Assembly (NCBI GenBank): GCA_934351255.1
Contig: CAKRJH010000025.1
Location: forward strand, 1-12,759
DNA: 12,759 bases
Direction of reading: 5' to 3'
Source: an uncultured Lachnospiraceae bacterium
Lineage (GTDB): Bacteria; Bacillota; Clostridia; Lachnospirales; Lachnospiraceae
Part shown: positions 5,460-12,442 of the stretch, in pieces
Layout: every line of letters begins with the position of its first letter
Position numbering within the stretch: the first letter of the stretch is position 1
Program-made: the position numbers and the translations under genes
The notes under the pieces: generated by a model
The model's input: only the letters and a program-made list of their open reading frames with translations
Told to the model about the DNA's origin: nothing
The model's database searches: none

Positions 5460-5738
5460 TCAGTCACTGCTTCCCTTCCCCTGCATCAACACAATCGACC
5501 CCATCACAATAACAATTCCCAGATAATGTACAACCGTCAACTTCTCCCCGAGCACCAGCACACCGAGCACCGCGGCTGTCACCGTCTCCATCGATGCAAT
5601 GACAGGAACTTTACTGCTCTCATGCATTTGCTGCACTCCCCGATAATAAAAGAGATATCCAATAGCCGTTGGGATCAGCGCATAGAGAAATCCAAGCCAC
5701 ACCACAGGAACTGTCAGGGTAAGCGGCGTTTCCCACGG
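5460..5738 (-). pseudogene. EamA/DMT-family transporter, C-terminal third only
   Basis: The frame contains PVVWLGFLYALIPTAIGYLF, then YYRGVQQM, IASMETVTAAVLGVLVLGEK and a last membrane helix YLGIVIVMGSIVLMQG. This is the end of an EamA-type (drug/metabolite) transporter: the GY-YY-G and E-V-A--G---LGE motifs of the second EamA repeat are clear. A complete protein has about 290 residues and ten membrane helices; only about 90 residues with three helices remain. Homology can be followed upstream to about 5738 (PWETPLTL), then a stop appears and the sequence joins the 3' flank of the arginase-like gene. No start signal is present, so it is not expressed as a working carrier. Confidence 0.75.
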
Positions 5739-5765
5739 TTGTCATTCTTATATCCATCGACCCTC

Positions 5766-6548
5766 TCACTCCAGCACATATCTCCCCAGATACCGGAACA
5801 ATTCCTCATTCGTCCTCCCATTTATCTCCTCGGCCTGCAGATACTCCGGCAGATCCATGTCCGCTGAGCACTCCCCACAGATATCCACGCCATACACCGG
5901 AGCCTGCTCCACGAAAAACTTCAGCATGTGTTCCATCATCCCCAGCGACATCTCGCCCTGGTTCCAGTTGGTCTCACTGTATTTTTCACCCAGAACATCT
6001 TTGTCTATGGAAAGATACCAGGGCACATCCTTCCGGATCTGCGCGAGTTTATCCCGTCCCTCGCCCCGCCGGATCTCCTGGGCCGAAAAGGTGAGTAATT
6101 TCTCCGGATGTCTGGTGTGGATCTGTGCCAAATCTTCTGCCAGCGGGCCGATCAGTATAAACTGCTGCAGATATTCATTGTGATCCAATACCAGTCCCGC
6201 CCAATCGCCACAGCTCATCATTCCGCCCAGCATGGGCGGCTGCATATCCGTGTGGTGATCAAACATCGCCAGCGAAAACGGCTGCCGGATTTGATCCGTG
6301 ATAATCTTCGTCACATAATGATAGTTTCCGGAATCCACAAAATGAATGCCATGTATGCCATATGGGCTGATGCGGCTGCTAACCTGCCTCTCTGCCTGCG
6401 GCGAACAATATAGATTGCTGCCCTCTATATCTGAGCAGTCAATCCACCGGAACCGCTTCCGATCCTTCAGATGCTCGTCGTCATAGACATGTGTAAAATC
6501 AAGGACATAATGTTGTGGAGTCCCAAAATGTCCACTCACATTTCCCAT
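5766..6548 (-). CDS. Arginase/agmatinase-family (ureohydrolase-like) metalloenzyme
   Basis: The 260-residue protein carries the metal-binding signature of the ureohydrolase fold. GNYHYV (about 74-79) gives the first His ligand, FDHHTDMQ (about 96-103) the Asp-x-His-x-Asp set, and SIDKDVL (about 180-186) the Asp-x-Asp set; DICGE (222-226) sits where the substrate-side acidic residue is expected. All ligands for a binuclear Mn cluster are present, so it is probably an active hydrolase of a guanidine or amidine compound, or a related formimidoyl/deacetylase-like reaction. It is shorter than arginase (about 300) and the SIDKD motif lacks the usual DP, so substrate is unknown. A GAAAGAGG box lies about 10 bases before ATG 6548; another ATG at 6555 is out of frame. 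No operon partner in nitrogen metabolism is visible. Confidence 0.75.
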   Translation of the reverse strand: MGNVSGHFGTPQHYVLDFTHVYDDEHLKDRKRFRWIDCSDIEGSNLYCSPQAERQVSSRISPYGIHGIHFVDSGNYHYVTKIITDQIRQPFSLAMFDHHTDMQPPMLGGMMSCGDWAGLVLDHNEYLQQFILIGPLAEDLAQIHTRHPEKLLTFSAQEIRRGEGRDKLAQIRKDVPWYLSIDKDVLGEKYSETNWNQGEMSLGMMEHMLKFFVEQAPVYGVDICGECSADMDLPEYLQAEEINGRTNEELFRYLGRYVLE

Positions 6549-6592
6549 GGTTCATGCGCCTCTTTCCTGTCATTTCAGATAGTTCAAACCGT

Positions 6593-7165
6593 CTACCAGT
6601 CCTCCTCTTCCATGGCTTCATCTACACCATCCGCGTAATCGCTGTCGCGGTCATATCTCTCGTCATCATAATCCCCCTCATCAATGACATCATCGTATCC
6701 ATCGTCATAAGAATCATACGGATCGGAATTCTTCCGGCTGCTCTTGCCGGAGCTGTAGCTGTACGCGGATTTCCGCTTCGTAGTGGATCCACTGCTGTAG
6801 CTTCGACCGGTGCTTCCTGAGGTCGATCCCGAACGGCTGCAGGATGAACCGCTTTTATAAGCACTTCCGGAATAACTGCCGGTAGATCCGCTTCCATAGG
6901 AACCACTGGAATAACTTCTTGTAGATCCACTTCCATAAGAGCTGCCGGAAGAACTGCTCCCATAGGACTTCCCGGAAGTATACTTATGGGTATATATCGG
7001 CTTGTGCTCATAACAATAACTGCTGTCACCCGCACGGTAATTGTCACACCCAACCACGCTGCACCTTGGTTCCAGCGCACCGATAACTGCCCCGATGAAA
7101 TAGAGTACAAACAACACACCAAAAATCATAATGACCGGTTCCCCGAAAAATTTCTTTTTCTTCAT
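6593..7165 (-). CDS. Membrane-anchored Gly/Ser/Tyr-rich protein with a small Cys/His zinc motif
   Basis: The ATG at 7165 is chosen over the upstream TTG because GGGAGG lies 9 bases before it. The 190-residue protein has one membrane segment (about 10-31, VIMIFGVLFVLYFIGAVIGA), then CSVVGCDNYRAGDSSYCYEH. That is a C-x4-C-x9-C-x2-H knuckle of the type seen in many small Lachnospiraceae proteins (CDN---G-SYC--H). Next comes a long low-complexity part of repeated YGSGS/SYSSGS units (about 60-135), and finally an acidic tail of YDD, DEGDYDDERYD and EEEDW. Topology suggests an anchored protein with a disordered, sticky tail. It starts 65 bases after the 437-residue gene stops and may be in the same transcript. 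No function is known to me. Confidence 0.7.
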   Translation of the reverse strand: MKKKKFFGEPVIMIFGVLFVLYFIGAVIGALEPRCSVVGCDNYRAGDSSYCYEHKPIYTHKYTSGKSYGSSSSGSSYGSGSTRSYSSGSYGSGSTGSYSGSAYKSGSSCSRSGSTSGSTGRSYSSGSTTKRKSAYSYSSGKSSRKNSDPYDSYDDGYDDVIDEGDYDDERYDRDSDYADGVDEAMEEEDW

Positions 7166-7183
7166 AGAAATCAACCTCCCGTC

Positions 7184-7199
7184 GGCGGTTCAAGCCGCC
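7184..7199 (-). repeat. GC-rich hairpin directly upstream of the Gly/Ser-rich gene
   Basis: GGCGG and CCGCC form a 5-bp stem around TTCAAG, ending a few bases before the Shine-Dalgarno GGGAGG of the gene starting at 7165. There is no U tract, so it may affect translation or processing and not termination. Confidence 0.35.
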
Positions 7200-7230
7200 T
7201 GTTTCGTAGCCCTTTTTGTTTCTATTGCTA

Positions 7231-8544
7231 CTATAACACACGTGGTGTCCCATTAGTTGGACAGTCCAATCCCACGCTTTCATAACAGAATGTCGTCTGG
7301 GACGTTGTCTGAACTGCCGCATCAGAGGACGGGAACGTCAGGATACCCGCCAGAAATCCGATAATAAGGATCACAACCGGCACCCACTTTGGCACATCAT
7401 ATACTTTGTCACGGATAACATTCCCGATGAGCGGATTGATGGCAGCCGCTGTGATCAGGAATAAAACGCCGCTCACGGTGCCCGAACTGGTAAAGGCCAC
7501 AATCGCAAAGAGCAGCATAAAGACAGAAAATGCCCAGAATACAATGTCATATATCACTGAAGCCACCTTCCGGACCACACCGGTGTCCTTCTTCGCGTTT
7601 TTCTCATCATATCTCACAGAATCGTCCGCCCGGACCGCTCCCGCATTCACACTCTTCTTCCTCTCTTTGCGCTCCGCCTCCCTGTTCGCATTGTCTGACA
7701 ACCTCTGCACATCAGTATTATATAGATATTCCAAATAATCCTTGTCGGACAGTTCCCTCTGCTCCGGCGTCCTGTACATTGCGGGCAGCGCATACGTCGG
7801 CTTGTCGGCGATCGCCTGTTGAAGTTCGGCCTGCTTGTCCGCGATCTGACTCTCGATCACCTTGACCGAGGACTCCTCCTCAGGTCTTAAAAACTGCGCC
7901 GGAACCGGCGTTTTGGCAAGAGCGCCTAACTGCGCAATGATATTTTGAGCATCGCTCTGTGCTCTCAGAAACACGGGGCTGGACTGATCCACCTGCGATG
8001 CCAGGAGCACAACCTCTGAGGCAAATCCATCCAGATTAACCATGACCCCCAGATGCGTACAGGTCGGAATCTGATCGGAGATCGTAGTTCCTGTGGTTTG
8101 TCCCTTCGTCTTTCCCAGGCCGACGCCCCCGGCGACAGCTCCCACCGGCCCCAGGACCAGCCCTCCGGCAACCGCTCCACCCAGAGAAGCATGTTTCTTG
8201 GATTTTGTGCTGGTCGTTTCCGTGGTGATCACGCGCATGCCTGCCATCATATTGAGCTCCGCTCCCTGAATACTGGAAAATGCCGCAGTCACCCCATTTA
8301 ACTGGATCTTGCCTTCCGTCCGGTTCACCAAAATCTTGCCACCGGCCAGTTTTTCCCACCTGGCATTCGCGATCCGGGCGATTTCATTCGTCCTGCTCTT
8401 GGAGAGATTATCCCTCTCCTTCTCAATCTGCTTGATCCTCTTGTTGTATGCATTGTCCTCATTCTTGTGGACTTTCGCAATGACCTTGTCCCTGTATTTT
8501 GGATCGTTCACAAACTTATATAATTCTTTTTCCTCATTTGCCAT
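7231..8544 (-). CDS. Glycine-zipper membrane protein of unknown function, 437 residues
   Basis: The start at 8544 follows an AGGGAGG box. Order of parts: a charged coiled-coil-prone head (about 25-60, with KRIKQIEKERDNL); a small beta-rich PH-like stretch (about 66-100, LAGGKILVNRTEGKIQLNG); a glycine zipper (about 121-145, LGGAVAGGLVLGPVGAVAGG); a second PH-like stretch (HLGVMVNLDGFASEVVLL) with a helix (about 165-210); a helical charged linker (225-300); and three membrane segments (about 331-352, 356-377, 387-404). Glycine zippers insert into or stack within membranes. The pattern of a PH-like domain interrupted by a glycine zipper resembles uncharacterised Firmicutes proteins with SHOCT or zinc-ribbon parts, but I cannot name a family. 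It lies between a holin/amidase pair and the Gly/Ser-rich protein, same strand, with its own likely promoter. Confidence 0.75.
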   Translation of the reverse strand: MANEEKELYKFVNDPKYRDKVIAKVHKNEDNAYNKRIKQIEKERDNLSKSRTNEIARIANARWEKLAGGKILVNRTEGKIQLNGVTAAFSSIQGAELNMMAGMRVITTETTSTKSKKHASLGGAVAGGLVLGPVGAVAGGVGLGKTKGQTTGTTISDQIPTCTHLGVMVNLDGFASEVVLLASQVDQSSPVFLRAQSDAQNIIAQLGALAKTPVPAQFLRPEEESSVKVIESQIADKQAELQQAIADKPTYALPAMYRTPEQRELSDKDYLEYLYNTDVQRLSDNANREAERKERKKSVNAGAVRADDSVRYDEKNAKKDTGVVRKVASVIYDIVFWAFSVFMLLFAIVAFTSSGTVSGVLFLITAAAINPLIGNVIRDKVYDVPKWVPVVILIIGFLAGILTFPSSDAAVQTTSQTTFCYESVGLDCPTNGTPRVL

Positions 8545-8610
8545 ATGTAAGAACCTCCCTGTCTGATTAACCCTTTTTCCTCTGCTGCTACCTTTGAATA
8601 ATTCCTAATA

Positions 8611-8639
8611 ATTTTATCTTACCACAGCCATTCCACCAA
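8611..8639 (-). promoter_or_regulatory. Possible promoter of the glycine-zipper gene
   Basis: On the minus strand TTGGTG (complement of 8634-8639), 17 bases, TAAAAT (complement of 8611-8616), about 65 bases before the start codon. The -35 is weak. An isolated TATAAT slightly upstream (near 8645) has no good -35. Confidence 0.35.
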
Positions 8640-8667
8640 TACAATTATAACCTTCGAGGGGATTCAA

Positions 8668-8708
8668 TCACCGCACAACCGCTTATGCAATCCTCTTTTG
8701 TGCGGTGA
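8668..8708. repeat. Perfect 11-bp inverted repeat between amidase and glycine-zipper genes
   Basis: TCACCGCACAA (8668-8678) and TTGTGCGGTGA (8698-8708) are exact reverse complements with a 19-base loop. The stem begins about 30 bases after the amidase stop on the minus strand. Neither side has a T run, so it is not a standard intrinsic terminator; it could be an mRNA-stabilising structure, a pause site or a protein-binding dyad. Confidence 0.6.
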
Positions 8709-8739
8709 CTGCATTCTCACAAAGCGCCTTGTTTGCGTG

Positions 8740-9282
8740 TCATTTACGCCCTGTGATCCCTTTCACAATAGCCGCCGCCATCTTCTCTGCCCTGTACAAT
8801 TTCACATCATCTTTATCATCCACAAAGCAGCATTCCACCAGCATGGCCGGGGCTTTAGTCTTGCACAGCACATACAATGTCCTGTTTTCTTTCACTCCGC
8901 GGTTTCTGAATCCCAGCTTGCTGATCGCCTCCACAGTGCGGCCGGCATACTCTGCCGCCTTGCCCGACTTCGAATAGACATACACCTCAGTCCCGGTGGT
9001 CCTGCCATTTCCCCGCCGGTCCGATGCCCCGCTGTTGAAATGAATGGACACATCCAGATCGACTTCATGCGCATTGCACTTCTTCACAATTCTGGACAAT
9101 ACATCCGCCTGACCGGTGCCATTGTTGACTGTGCAATCGTACACAGTATGCCCCAGTGCTCTCAGCTTCCGAATGACAAGTCTCTTCACCGCCCTCGCCT
9201 CGGTCGATTCCCGGATCAATCCAACTGCACCACACGCAATCTTTCCATCCGGATTATGTCCTGCATGTACATTGATCTTCAT
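8740..9282 (-). CDS. N-acetylmuramoyl-L-alanine amidase (Amidase_3)
   Basis: The 180-residue protein is a single Amidase_3 catalytic domain, which cuts the bond between muramic acid and L-alanine in peptidoglycan. Zinc ligands are visible: His in HAGHNPDG (residue 9), Glu in IRESTEAR (about 25-28) and His in SIHFNSG (81). The catalytic Glu lies in MLVECCFVDD (150). It has no signal peptide and no cell-wall-binding domain, so export must come from elsewhere, as for phage endolysins that rely on a holin. The holin-like gene ends 3 bases upstream and GGGGGA gives a Shine-Dalgarno, so the two are one transcript. The lack of other phage genes suggests a prophage relic or a domesticated lysis pair. 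CC in ECCFVDD is a mild variant of the usual EXGFxSN. Confidence 0.85.
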   Translation of the reverse strand: MKINVHAGHNPDGKIACGAVGLIRESTEARAVKRLVIRKLRALGHTVYDCTVNNGTGQADVLSRIVKKCNAHEVDLDVSIHFNSGASDRRGNGRTTGTEVYVYSKSGKAAEYAGRTVEAISKLGFRNRGVKENRTLYVLCKTKAPAMLVECCFVDDKDDVKLYRAEKMAAAIVKGITGRK

Positions 9283-9285
9283 ACT

Positions 9286-9564
9286 TTACATGTCCCCCTG
9301 ACTTTTTTTCGCCTGTTTGTACACCTGATTCACGCCTGTCGAAGCAAATCCGGACACGATTCCGACCGCCACCGCATTCATAATGTCGGTTGCCGGAAAA
9401 TCAGGGATCACATGCATTCCCACAATTCCCAGAATACCGCCGGCCGCGCCCACGATGACCGGAATCCAGGAATCCTTAATCAGCGGGATCTGCTTTGCCG
9501 CAAGTCCGATCAGATATGTAATCACCACGATCGCAAAGACCGTTCCCATCGTTGAGATCTCCAT
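9286..9564 (-). CDS. Phage holin-family protein
   Basis: The ATG at 9564 is preferred to an upstream in-frame start because AAGGAGGA ends 6-7 bases before it. The 92-residue product has three hydrophobic segments (about 6-23, 34-52, 64-80), a Gly-rich centre (VIVGAAGGILGIVG) and a polar basic tail, TGVNQVYKQAKKSQ. This matches small holins of the Phage_holin_5_2 type, where the TGVNQVYKQ-like end is characteristic. Holins open the membrane to let an endolysin reach the wall. The amidase follows after 3 bases, the normal order of a lysis cassette. No tail or structural phage genes are adjacent in the window. Confidence 0.75.
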   Translation of the reverse strand: MEISTMGTVFAIVVITYLIGLAAKQIPLIKDSWIPVIVGAAGGILGIVGMHVIPDFPATDIMNAVAVGIVSGFASTGVNQVYKQAKKSQGDM

Positions 9565-9610
9565 GCCGCTCCTCCTTCTCATTTGTATATCTTATGCACA
9601 ACCTTTTGGG

Positions 9611-9643
9611 GTGGAACGGCAAAGCACCGGTTTCCACTTTTTT
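9611..9643 (+). terminator. First plus-strand terminator-like hairpin upstream of the ABC gene
   Basis: GTGGAACGG (9611-9619) pairs with CCG (9627-9629) and TTCCAC (9632-9637), with a two-base bulge, and is followed by T6 (9638-9643). On the minus strand no T run follows. No plus-strand gene precedes it, which makes attenuation of a leader RNA more likely than simple gene-end termination. Confidence 0.5.
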
Positions 9644-9675
9644 GCTGGCAGAAGAAAACGCGTGCAACGTATTTC

Positions 9676-9705
9676 AAAGACAAAACGCTGGTTTTGTCTT
9701 TTTTT
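9676..9705 (+). terminator. Second plus-strand intrinsic terminator upstream of the ABC gene
   Basis: AAAGACAAAAC (9676-9686) and GTTTTGTCTTT (9691-9701) form a perfect 11-bp stem with a GCTG loop, leading into further T to 9705. It is directional to the plus strand. It ends about 147 bases before the ABC transporter start, so a transcript must begin after it or read through it. Confidence 0.65.
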
Positions 9706-9791
9706 GCGTGAAAAATCCGTGCCCGAACCCCTGCAAATCCGAGAAGTCACCTCGAAATAGATATATAACGCATGAAATTATGCGGGTATTC

Positions 9792-9811
9792 AACATTGCA
9801 AAATGCATGTT
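9792..9811. promoter_or_regulatory. Imperfect palindrome upstream of the ABC gene, possible operator
   Basis: AACAT (9792-9796) and ATGTT (9807-9811) flank two copies of TGCA, and CGCAT/ATGCG forms another dyad at about 9769-9784. A TAAAAT-like -10 lies near 9830, but no matching -35 is clear. Such dyads close to the start could bind a regulator. Confidence 0.25.
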
Positions 9812-9851
9812 ACGATATTGTCAGAGTATAAAATATGTGGGAGGCGATGAT

Positions 9852-12371
9852 ATGATACGATTAGAAAATATCGACAAATTTTACTACACCGACGCGGGCG
9901 TGACCCAGGCGCTGCGCCGTGTCAGCCTGGAGTTTCATGTAGGCGAATTCGTGGCGATCACCGGTGAGAGTGGAAGCGGCAAGTCTACCCTGCTCAATGT
10001 CATCAGCGGCATGGATACATTCGATGAAGGGGAGATGTTTGTGCAGGGGCATCCGACCTTCCACTACGATGAGAGTGACTGGGAGAAGTACCGGAGAGAT
10101 ACGATTGGATTTGTTTTTCAGAATTACAACCTGATCGGCCATTACTCCGCACTGGACAATGTGATGGCAGCCCTGCTGATCCAGGGCCTGGAGGTCGAGC
10201 AGGCCAGAAGCGAGGCCTCGGATTATCTGGAGCAGGTTGGGCTGAGCGAGTTTATGAACCAGAGGGCATCTTCGCTGTCCAGCGGCCAGAAGCAGAGACT
10301 GTCGATCGCGAGAGCATTGGCCAAGAAGACGCCGGTGCTCGTAGCGGATGAACCGACCGGCAATCTGGACAGCAACACCGGCCGCGCAATCGTCGAACTG
10401 CTGGCCAGCTTATCCAAGGATCGTCTGGTGATCATGGTTACGCACAACTACGACCAGGCAAGGCCCTTTATCACCCGCAAGGTGCGCCTGCACGGCGGAG
10501 AGGTCGTGGCAGACATTGTCGTCAAGGATGGTGTCGAAGGAGGTGCTTACCGGGCACCGCTCAAGCCGGAACCGAGCGCACGGCGGGAGCAGCAGGCGCA
10601 GAAAAAGAATGCACTGCCGAAGAATAACCTGCAGGATGACGGACAGTCTGAGGCAGCCGGAGATGCAAAAGCACCGGGAACCGGGACAGCCGGCAAGAAG
10701 ACGTCAAAGAGCAGCAGGAAGAACGCCAAGAGTGATAAGAAGAAATCGCATTTCCTGAAGAACAGTCTGAACTTCTTTGCGCTGCACAACATCCGCACGC
10801 AGCCAAACCGCGCCGGCATGTTTTTCTCCTATTTTGCGATGACGGCGTTGGTGTCCTTCCTGTTTCTGGGAGAGTTATTCATCCAATCCGATGATATCCG
10901 GACCAAAGTATACGACTCCTCCGCATATCTGCAGGAAAATGACTGCCGTCTGTCGGTTCGTCACAAAGATGGCAGTGTAATTACTGACAAGGATCTTGGG
11001 CGCATCCGCAGCGTGAAATATGTAAAATCGGTGGATGCCTACGACGAGGTGTCCGACATCCGTTATTACATTGATAAAAACCATGATTATAAGGAAGTAT
11101 ACAGCGACCAGGAAGAGAAAGAGCAAACGAATGAGGATGATCAAAGCCACGAAATGAAAACGATGAGCCACGTTGAATTCCTGGATGACACGCATTTCAT
11201 GCGTTCTGTAACTGCGATCACCAAGGACGATCTGAAGGCGGGCCGTCTGCCAAAGACGCGCGGAGAGATCGTGATGTACAGCAACAATACCAAAACACTG
11301 AACAAGAAACTGGCGTGCTATTTTACAGCAGACAATATCTGGACCAAAGGCCAATATTATGAGAAGGATCTGAAGGTGGTCGGACTGCTCAAAAAGAACA
11401 CGGATCAAGTGTATTTCCAGTCCGAGTTCTGCCGTATGCTTCTGGCCGGAGCAAGAGGCGTCTTTGTAGACACAGACTATTATTATAACCTGAAAACAGG
11501 GATGTACGACTATAACGCCTATACCATTCCGGTGATTGGGGATGACCTCGAGATACTGGTGAACACCGCACGGTATCTGCCCATTCAGGATAAGTTCGAC
11601 GACGAGATGCAGTATCAGCTCCGGTATTCCAGAAATTATGCAACTACACAGACCGGAAGATTTGATACTGATATAAATCCGTCACAAAGGTTCGCAAACG
11701 AACTATCTTTAGTAGGACGCGCGCGCATGAAGATCACCGGATATGTAAACGGAAAAATGATCAAGAAGCAACTCCGTGCAGATCTGCAGGAAGATCTGAC
11801 CACCAAGGACTCCGGCTATTTTGTGGAGATCCCGGAGAAGTTATTCTGGGAAATGTACGACTGGGATACCGACCAGGCGGCCGTGTATATCAATCATTAC
11901 AGCAAGACAAAGCGGGTGATCGCAGCATTGGACAAACTGGGCTATACGGCGATCAATTCCGCACAGGTCAGTGCGACGCAGTATGATCCGGCCAAGGTAA
12001 CTCAGCGCCTGATCCTGGTTGCCCTCTCCGTACTGGTTCTGATCTTTCTGGCCGTAGTCCAGGTACTGATCCTGCGGTCGATGCTCAAAGCAAAGCTCGA
12101 CGAATTCTATGTCTTGAAATTCATGGGGATGCGGGAGCACCAGTTATCCCGGATCGTCTACAGGGAACTTATGGTCTATTGCGTGACGGCCGTGATCGCG
12201 GTACTGATCGTGACGTTTGCGTTCAGTCTGCCCGGCAGCGGTCTGCTCTTTGACAGCTATCAGTACATGGAACTTCCGGGGATTCTATTGTTTGTGATTT
12301 ACAATCTGATCCTGATGTGGATGACGGCCGCGGCCTTCTGCAGACAGATAAAGAAGAACACTCTAAGCTAA
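9852..12371 (+). CDS. MacB-type ABC transporter, ATPase and permease in one chain
   Basis: The start ATG at 9852 follows GGGAGG; the open frame reaches further upstream but that part looks non-coding. The 839-residue protein begins with a complete nucleotide-binding domain (1-225): Walker A GESGSGKST (38-46), Q-loop FVFQ (90), signature LSSGQKQR (142-149), Walker B VLVADE (162-167), H-loop THN (198). A charged, low-complexity linker (about 228-300, Lys/Ser/Ala/Gly) leads to TM1 (about 323-345), an outer domain of about 370 residues and TM2-4 (about 720-741, 773-793, 809-829). This is the MacB/FtsX-like type VII ABC plan, which uses ATP to drive an outer domain in export, resistance or envelope stress, not classic transport. 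In Gram-positives these two parts are usually separate genes, so the fusion is notable. No two-component system is adjacent. Confidence 0.85.
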   Translation: MIRLENIDKFYYTDAGVTQALRRVSLEFHVGEFVAITGESGSGKSTLLNVISGMDTFDEGEMFVQGHPTFHYDESDWEKYRRDTIGFVFQNYNLIGHYSALDNVMAALLIQGLEVEQARSEASDYLEQVGLSEFMNQRASSLSSGQKQRLSIARALAKKTPVLVADEPTGNLDSNTGRAIVELLASLSKDRLVIMVTHNYDQARPFITRKVRLHGGEVVADIVVKDGVEGGAYRAPLKPEPSARREQQAQKKNALPKNNLQDDGQSEAAGDAKAPGTGTAGKKTSKSSRKNAKSDKKKSHFLKNSLNFFALHNIRTQPNRAGMFFSYFAMTALVSFLFLGELFIQSDDIRTKVYDSSAYLQENDCRLSVRHKDGSVITDKDLGRIRSVKYVKSVDAYDEVSDIRYYIDKNHDYKEVYSDQEEKEQTNEDDQSHEMKTMSHVEFLDDTHFMRSVTAITKDDLKAGRLPKTRGEIVMYSNNTKTLNKKLACYFTADNIWTKGQYYEKDLKVVGLLKKNTDQVYFQSEFCRMLLAGARGVFVDTDYYYNLKTGMYDYNAYTIPVIGDDLEILVNTARYLPIQDKFDDEMQYQLRYSRNYATTQTGRFDTDINPSQRFANELSLVGRARMKITGYVNGKMIKKQLRADLQEDLTTKDSGYFVEIPEKLFWEMYDWDTDQAAVYINHYSKTKRVIAALDKLGYTAINSAQVSATQYDPAKVTQRLILVALSVLVLIFLAVVQVLILRSMLKAKLDEFYVLKFMGMREHQLSRIVYRELMVYCVTAVIAVLIVTFAFSLPGSGLLFDSYQYMELPGILLFVIYNLILMWMTAAAFCRQIKKNTLS

Positions 12372-12400
12372 TGTTTCTATTTATTCCGCATTATTTTCAC

Positions 12401-12433
12401 AAAAGGCAGACAATTTGCACTTGTCTGCCTTTT
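12401..12433. terminator. Bidirectional terminator between convergent genes
   Basis: AAAAGGCAGACAA (12401-12413) and TTGTCTGCCTTTT (12421-12433) are a perfect 13-bp inverted repeat with a 7-base loop. The arms end in A4 and T4, so it can stop both the ABC transcript (+) and the small gene (-), which converge here. Confidence 0.85.
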
Positions 12434-12442
12434 AATGATGCA

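Noticed and set aside
6780..6970. DNA repeats in the Gly/Ser-rich gene as a CRISPR-like array
   Set aside because: The repeats are imperfect, without unique spacers, and follow codons for YGSGS/SYSSGS units, so they reflect protein repeats.
6622..7122. Alternative minus-strand frame within the Gly/Ser-rich gene
   Set aside because: It is a frame shadow caused by repeated codons; the chosen frame has the TM segment, Cys/His motif and Shine-Dalgarno.
8698..9555. Long plus-strand open frame opposite the amidase and holin
   Set aside because: It is antisense to two genes with clear catalytic or membrane motifs, and its own translation is His/Arg/Ser-rich with no recognisable domain.
9607..9622. 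T-box-like motif GGGGTGGAACGGC upstream of the ABC transporter
   Set aside because: It resembles the AGGGTGGNACCGCG box, but the ACCGCG part is wrong, the strand pairs into a simple hairpin, and the space where a Stem I should be is the holin coding region.
9552..9851. In-frame 100-codon extension of the ABC transporter to the left
   Set aside because: The extension overlaps the holin start, passes through two terminator hairpins, and a clear GGGAGG box sets the start at 9852 with a normal NBD N-terminus.
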